NCBI RefSeq assembly: GCF_022790535.1
Contig: NZ_LOHG01000028.1
Location: forward strand, 1 to 46,753
DNA: 46,753 bases
Source of the DNA: Pseudomonas maioricensis
GTDB lineage: Bacteria; Pseudomonadota; Gammaproteobacteria; Pseudomonadales; Pseudomonadaceae
Direction of reading: 5' to 3'
Part shown: positions 42,333 to 46,753 of the stretch, piece after piece
Layout of the letters: the number at the start of each line of letters is the position of its first letter
How positions within the stretch are numbered: the stretch's first letter is position 1
Notes under the pieces: generated by a model
What the model saw: only the letters and a program-made list of their open reading frames with translations
Told to the model about the DNA's origin: nothing
Databases searched by the model: none
Program-made: the position numbers and the translations under genes

Positions 42333-43655
42333 ATGGACCTGTTTCGAAGTGAACCGATTGCTCAGCCGCTGGCCGCACGTTTGCGTGCGACCAATCTGGA
42401 TGAGTACGTCGGTCAGGAGCACCTGCTGGCTCACGGCAAACCTCTGCGTGAGGCGCTGGAGCAGGGGGCTCTGCATTCGATGATTTTCTGGGGGCCTCCC
42501 GGTGTGGGTAAGACCACGCTGGCCCGGCTCCTGGCGAAAGTCTCGGATGCGCACTTTGAGACGGTCTCTGCGGTACTGGCCGGGGTCAAAGAGATTCGTC
42601 AGGCGGTAGAAGTTGCCAGGCAACAGGCCGGGCAATACGGCCGCCGGACCATTTTGTTTGTCGACGAAGTGCACCGCTTCAACAAGTCCCAGCAGGATGC
42701 ATTCCTGCCATATGTCGAAGACGGCACGCTGATCTTCATTGGCGCCACTACTGAAAACCCGTCGTTCGAACTCAACAACGCTTTGCTGTCGCGGGCCCGG
42801 GTCTATGTCCTCAAGAGCCTTGATGAAGCAGCGCTGCGCAAGCTGGTGAATCGGGCGCTGACCGAAGAGCGCGGTCTGGGCAAGCATCAGTTGAGCCTGA
42901 GCGATGAAGGTTTTGCCATGCTGATGGCCGCTGCCGACGGGGATGGTCGGCGCATGCTGAACCTGCTGGAAAACGCGTCGGACCTGGCCGAAGACGGCTC
43001 GGAAATCAGTCTGGAGCTGCTGCAAAGCCTGATGGGGGACAGCCGTCGTCGGTTCGATAAGGGCGGCGAAGCGTTTTACGACCAGATATCCGCCTTGCAT
43101 AAATCCATTCGCGGCTCCAACCCTGATGCAGCCCTGTACTGGTTTGCCCGGATGATCGATGGCGGTTGCGACCCTTTGTACCTGGCCCGGCGCGTGGTGC
43201 GTATGGCCAGTGAAGATATTGGCAATGCTGATCCGCGCGCGCTGCCGCTGTGTATGTCTGCCTGGGATGTTCAGGAGCGTCTGGGCAGCCCGGAAGGCGA
43301 GCTGGCTGTGGCTCAGGCGATTGTTTATCTGGCCTGTGCGCCGAAAAGCAACGCGGTTTACATGGGATTCAAGGCTGCGATGCGCGAAGCGACCGAGCAT
43401 GGTTCGCTGGAAGTCCCGCTGCATTTGCGCAACGCGCCGACCAAGCTGATGAAGCAACTGGGCTATGGCGAAGAGTACCGCTACGCTCACGACGAGCCGG
43501 ACGCCTATGCTGCCGGGGAAGATTACTTCCCTGAAGACCTGGATCCGCGTCAGTATTATCAGCCGGTGCCCCGTGGCCTGGAGCTGAAAATTGGTGAAAA
43601 ACTCAAGCATCTGGCTGCGCTGGACGCTGCCAGCCCTCGTCAGCGGAGAAAGTAG
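42333..43655 (+). CDS. rarA: Replication-associated recombination protein A (RarA/MgsA)
   Basis: This AAA+ ATPase related to clamp loaders acts at stalled replication forks. The 440-residue protein has Walker A GPPGVGKTTLARLL, Walker B LFVDEVHRFNKSQQDAFLP, sensor region GATTENPSFELN, and the C-terminal tetramerisation domain with DVQERLGSPEGELA. The ATG at 42333 (MDLFRSEPIAQPLAARLR) is used; a TTG two codons upstream is better spaced from AGAGG and may be the real start. It overlaps crcB by one base. Confidence 0.96.
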   Translation: MDLFRSEPIAQPLAARLRATNLDEYVGQEHLLAHGKPLREALEQGALHSMIFWGPPGVGKTTLARLLAKVSDAHFETVSAVLAGVKEIRQAVEVARQQAGQYGRRTILFVDEVHRFNKSQQDAFLPYVEDGTLIFIGATTENPSFELNNALLSRARVYVLKSLDEAALRKLVNRALTEERGLGKHQLSLSDEGFAMLMAAADGDGRRMLNLLENASDLAEDGSEISLELLQSLMGDSRRRFDKGGEAFYDQISALHKSIRGSNPDAALYWFARMIDGGCDPLYLARRVVRMASEDIGNADPRALPLCMSAWDVQERLGSPEGELAVAQAIVYLACAPKSNAVYMGFKAAMREATEHGSLEVPLHLRNAPTKLMKQLGYGEEYRYAHDEPDAYAAGEDYFPEDLDPRQYYQPVPRGLELKIGEKLKHLAALDAASPRQRRK

Positions 43656-44029
43656 TGCTCAAAACCATTCTTGCGGTGTCGATTGCCGGTATCGCTGGTA
43701 CATTATTGCGCTTCGCTGCTGGCACTTGGGTCAGCGCGAACTGGCCAAAGCATTTCTATGCGGCGACTCTGGCGGTAAATATCGTCGGTTGCCTGATTAT
43801 CGGTGTCCTCTACGGCCTTTTCCTGTTGCGCCCGGAAGTACCCATTGAGATTCGGGCCGGCTTGATTGTCGGCTTTGTTGGCGGTCTTACGACCTTTTCA
43901 TCCTTTTCACTGGATACGCTGCGCCTGCTTGAAAGCGGGCAAATGCCGTTAGCCCTTGGCTATGCCGGTATCAGCGTGTTCGGCGGGCTGCTCGCTACGT
44001 GGGTTGGCCTGTCCCTGACCAGACTTTGA
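43655..44029 (+). CDS. crcB: Fluoride channel CrcB/Fluc
   Basis: CrcB is a small dual-topology inner-membrane fluoride exporter. The 124 residues give four helices and the family motif GGLTTFSSFSLDTL with the pore phenylalanines. The GTG start overlaps the rarA stop (TAGTG), so it is translationally coupled to rarA. No fluoride riboswitch is visible, as expected inside an operon; expression is probably constitutive. Confidence 0.95.
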   Translation: MLKTILAVSIAGIAGTLLRFAAGTWVSANWPKHFYAATLAVNIVGCLIIGVLYGLFLLRPEVPIEIRAGLIVGFVGGLTTFSSFSLDTLRLLESGQMPLALGYAGISVFGGLLATWVGLSLTRL

Positions 44030-44045
44030 TAAACGAGAGAACGAT

Positions 44046-45326
44046 ATGCTCGATTCCAAACTGTTACGTACCCAACTTCAGGACGTAGCGGATCGCCTGG
44101 CTTCCCGTGGCTTTACACTGGACGTTGCCCGCATCGAAGCGCTGGAAGCCCAGCGCAAGACCGTCCAGACCCGCACTGAACAGCTACAGGCCGAGCGTAA
44201 TGCCCGTTCCAAATCCATTGGGCAAGCCAAGCAGCGCGGTGAAGACATCGCTCCGCTGATGGCTGATATCGACCGTATGGCCGAAGAACTCAACACCGGC
44301 AAGAAAGAACTGGACGGCATTCAGGCCGAGCTGGACTCGATGCTGCTGAGCATGCCGAACCTGCCTCACGAATCGGTGCCGGTAGGTGCTGACGAAGACG
44401 GCAACGTTGAAGTTCGTACCTGGGGCACACCAGCTTCGTTCGATTTTCAGGTACAGGATCACGTTGCGCTGGGCGAGAAATACGGCTGGCTGGATTTTGA
44501 AACCGCCGCCAAGCTGTCCGGTGCGCGTTTCGCCTTGTTGCGTGGCCCTATCGCGCGTCTGCACCGTGCGCTGGCGCAGTTCATGATCAACCTGCACATC
44601 AACGAGCATGGCTACGAAGAGGCCTACACGCCTTATCTGGTTCAGGCGCCTGCACTGCAGGGCACTGGTCAGTTGCCGAAGTTCGAAGAAGACTTGTTCA
44701 AGATTTCCCGTGAAGGCGAGGCAGACCTGTATCTGATCCCGACCGCGGAAGTGTCGCTGACCAACATCGTCTCCGGTGAAATCATCGACGCCAAACAGAT
44801 GCCGATGAAGTTTGTGGCTCACACACCTTGCTTCCGCAGCGAAGCGGGCGCGTCGGGGCGTGATACCCGCGGTATGATCCGCCAGCACCAGTTCGACAAA
44901 GTCGAGATGGTGCAGATCGTCGAGCCTGAAAAATCCATGGAAGCCCTGGAAGGCCTGACCGCCAACGCTGAGCGCGTTCTGCAGTTGCTGGAGTTGCCTT
45001 ATCGCGTGTTGGCTCTTTGCACCGGCGACATGGGCTTCAGCGCGGTCAAGACCTACGACCTGGAAGTGTGGATTCCGAGCCAGGACAAATTCCGCGAAAT
45101 TTCGTCGTGCTCCAACTGTGGTGATTTCCAGGCGCGCCGCATGCAGGCTCGCTGGCGTAACCCGGAAACCGGCAAACCCGAGCTGGTGCATACCCTGAAC
45201 GGCTCGGGCCTGGCCGTTGGCCGGACGCTGGTTGCAGTGCTGGAAAACTACCAGCAGGCCGACGGTTCCATCCGTGTTCCAGAAGTGCTCAAGCCTTACA
45301 TGGGCGGGCTTGAGGTCATCGGCTAA
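44046..45326 (+). CDS. serS: Serine-tRNA ligase
   Basis: SerS is a class II synthetase that charges tRNA-Ser (and tRNA-Sec where present). The 426-residue protein has the N-terminal long coiled coil that grips the tRNA (about 28-105, charged heptads). Motif 2 is around FRSEAGASGRDTRGMIRQHQF, and motif 3 is NGSGLAVGRTLVAVLENYQ. The length is normal. It lies 16 bases after crcB with AGAGAACG before the ATG and abuts cysG directly. Confidence 0.98.
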   Translation: MLDSKLLRTQLQDVADRLASRGFTLDVARIEALEAQRKTVQTRTEQLQAERNARSKSIGQAKQRGEDIAPLMADIDRMAEELNTGKKELDGIQAELDSMLLSMPNLPHESVPVGADEDGNVEVRTWGTPASFDFQVQDHVALGEKYGWLDFETAAKLSGARFALLRGPIARLHRALAQFMINLHINEHGYEEAYTPYLVQAPALQGTGQLPKFEEDLFKISREGEADLYLIPTAEVSLTNIVSGEIIDAKQMPMKFVAHTPCFRSEAGASGRDTRGMIRQHQFDKVEMVQIVEPEKSMEALEGLTANAERVLQLLELPYRVLALCTGDMGFSAVKTYDLEVWIPSQDKFREISSCSNCGDFQARRMQARWRNPETGKPELVHTLNGSGLAVGRTLVAVLENYQQADGSIRVPEVLKPYMGGLEVIG

Positions 45327-46721
45327 ATGGAATTTCTGCCGCTGTTCCATAACCTGCGTGGCAGCCAAGTGTTGGTTGTGGGCGGTGGCGAGATTGCATT
45401 GCGCAAATCCCGCCTCATTGCCGAAGCCGGTGCTGTATTGCGCGTTGTTGCGCCCGAGATCGAGCCGCAACTGCGTGAACTGGTTGAGACGAGTGGCGGG
45501 CACCTGATTTTGCGTGGCTACAACGTCAGTGATCTGGACGGCTGCGTGCTGATCATCGCTGCCACAGATGACGAGCCGCTCAACGCTCAGGTCTCTCAGG
45601 ATGCCAAGCAGCGTTGTGTACCGGTTAACGTGGTGGATGCGCCTGCTCTATGCAGCGTGATCTTCCCGGCGATCGTCGACCGCTCTCCGTTGGTCATTGC
45701 CGTGTCAAGTGGTGGCGATGCTCCAGTGCTGGCGCGCTTGATTCGCGCCAAGCTGGAAACCTGGATTCCTTCCACTTACGGCCAATTGGCCGGTCTGGCT
45801 GCACGTTTCCGGACTCAGGTTAAAAACCTGTTCCCGGACGTCACGCAGCGTCGTGCCTTCTGGGAAGAGGTTTTCCAGGGGCCGATTGCTGACCGGCAAT
45901 TGGCTGGGCAGGGCGCTGAAGCCGAGCGTCTGCTGATCGCAAAGATCGAAGGCGATGCACCGCATGCTCCCGGTGAGGTGTATCTGGTGGGCGCTGGGCC
46001 GGGTGATCCGGACTTGCTGACGTTCCGTGCTCTGCGCCTGATGCAGCAAGCCGACGTGGTGCTCTACGATCGTCTGGTGGCGCCCGCGATCCTGGATCTG
46101 TGCCGACGTGATGCCGAGCGTGTCTATGTGGGCAAGCGCCGTGCTGATCATGCGGTTCCGCAAGACCAGATCAACCAGCAACTGGTTGATCTGGCGAAGC
46201 AGGGCAAGCGCGTTCTACGTTTGAAGGGCGGTGATCCGTTCATCTTCGGGCGGGGCGGTGAAGAGATTGAAGAACTGGCTGCTCATGGCATTCCATTCCA
46301 GGTCGTACCCGGTATCACTGCGGCCAGTGGTTGCGCGGCCTATGCGGGTATTCCTCTGACTCACCGCGATCATGCGCAATCAGTACGCTTCATCACCGGG
46401 CACTTGAAAAACGGTACCAGTGATCTTCCGTGGCGCGATCTTGTAGCGCCCGCACAGACTCTAGTTTTCTACATGGGCCTGATCGGCCTGCCGATCATCT
46501 GTGAGCAACTGATCAAGCACGGTCGATCCGCTGATACCCCGGCGGCGTTGATTCAACAGGGCACCACTTCCAGTCAGCGAGTCTTTACCGGCACCTTGGC
46601 CGATTTGCCGCGAATGGTAGCGGAGCATGAGGTCCATGCGCCGACGCTGGTGATCGTGGGTGAAGTGGTCCAGTTGCGCGAAAAACTCGCGTGGTTTGAA
46701 GGTGCTCAGGCGACGGTCTGA
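45327..46721 (+). CDS. cysG: Siroheme synthase CysG (trifunctional)
   Basis: CysG makes siroheme for sulfite and nitrite reductases from uroporphyrinogen III by methylation, dehydrogenation and iron insertion. The 464-residue fusion has an N-terminal SirC-type dehydrogenase/ferrochelatase domain (Rossmann loop VVGGGEIALRKSRL, about 16-29). The C-terminal SAM-dependent SUMT domain begins near residue 216 (VYLVGAGPGDPDLLTFRAL, then VVPGITAASGCAAYAGIPLTHR as its core). The ATG follows the serS stop with no gap, so its translation depends on serS. The family length (about 457-465) is intact. Confidence 0.97.
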   Translation: MEFLPLFHNLRGSQVLVVGGGEIALRKSRLIAEAGAVLRVVAPEIEPQLRELVETSGGHLILRGYNVSDLDGCVLIIAATDDEPLNAQVSQDAKQRCVPVNVVDAPALCSVIFPAIVDRSPLVIAVSSGGDAPVLARLIRAKLETWIPSTYGQLAGLAARFRTQVKNLFPDVTQRRAFWEEVFQGPIADRQLAGQGAEAERLLIAKIEGDAPHAPGEVYLVGAGPGDPDLLTFRALRLMQQADVVLYDRLVAPAILDLCRRDAERVYVGKRRADHAVPQDQINQQLVDLAKQGKRVLRLKGGDPFIFGRGGEEIEELAAHGIPFQVVPGITAASGCAAYAGIPLTHRDHAQSVRFITGHLKNGTSDLPWRDLVAPAQTLVFYMGLIGLPIICEQLIKHGRSADTPAALIQQGTTSSQRVFTGTLADLPRMVAEHEVHAPTLVIVGEVVQLREKLAWFEGAQATV

Positions 46722-46753
46722 GACAGTCGACCACCTGAAGTAATGCCTGTCGG

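Noticed and set aside
43640..43660. Fluoride riboswitch before crcB
   Set aside because: crcB overlaps rarA by one base and no riboswitch-like leader exists.

Overview
This window is Pseudomonas chromosome, probably from the fluorescens/syringae side of the genus. The evidence is GC-rich coding sequence, Pseudomonas-type REP palindromes of two families (GTAGGAGTGAGCTTGCTCGCGA-like and GTAGGAGCTGCCGAAGGCTGCGA-like), and a gene order that, as I remember it, follows P. aeruginosa PAO1 from about PA2666 (queD) to PA2611 (cysG). Nearly all of it is core genome. I see no prophage, insertion sequence, CRISPR array, rRNA or tRNA gene.

Layout. 1-256 holds degenerate REP fragments and a terminator. 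257-622 is queD (minus strand). 813-3419 is a translationally coupled operon of two small exported PepSY proteins, an OmpR-type regulator and a histidine kinase. It looks like the ferrous-iron sensing BqsRS (CarRS) system and is preceded by a near-match to the published BqsR box. 3593-5272 is a single-Cache chemoreceptor with a sigma-28-like promoter. 5762-6826 is an AI-2E/PerM-family membrane protein. 6930-21868 (minus) is the full 13-gene respiratory complex I operon nuoA-N, with nuoC and nuoD fused. 22398-23723 (minus) is isocitrate lyase. 24244-26734 (minus) holds a small secretin-fold-like exported protein, a GNAT acetyltransferase and the ribosomal oxygenase RoxA. 26819-30577 (minus) is the nudJ-mnmA-hflD-purB group also known from E. 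coli. 30773-33001 (minus) is monomeric NADP isocitrate dehydrogenase and 33484-33759 (minus) is cspD. 33981-38675 is an N-degron proteolysis cluster (clpS, clpA, infA, bpt, aat). 39214-46721 (plus) is ftsK-lolA-rarA-crcB-serS-cysG.

How the parts relate. Complex I, isocitrate lyase and isocitrate dehydrogenase place respiration and the isocitrate branch point close together. aceA has a candidate sigma-70 promoter with a TGTAGTG-N12-CACTACA inverted repeat directly upstream, a long leader, and an AAnAAnAA (Hfq/Crc-type) motif just after its start. idh has an extended -10 promoter with tandem heptamers near -35. The AT-rich region upstream of nuoA holds a strong Fur-type palindrome. ClpS/ClpA sit next to both aminoacyl-protein transferases that create N-degrons. 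Compared with PAO1 as I recall it, the dimeric icd gene (between idh and cspD) and trxB (between aat and ftsK) are missing from these positions.

No clearly new multi-gene system was found. The items most worth checking are the regulatory sites, the PepSY/two-component operon with an altered sensor motif, the 8-bp tandem repeat abutting the nuoN stop codon, and the missing genes. All comparisons with other genomes are from memory; no search was run.
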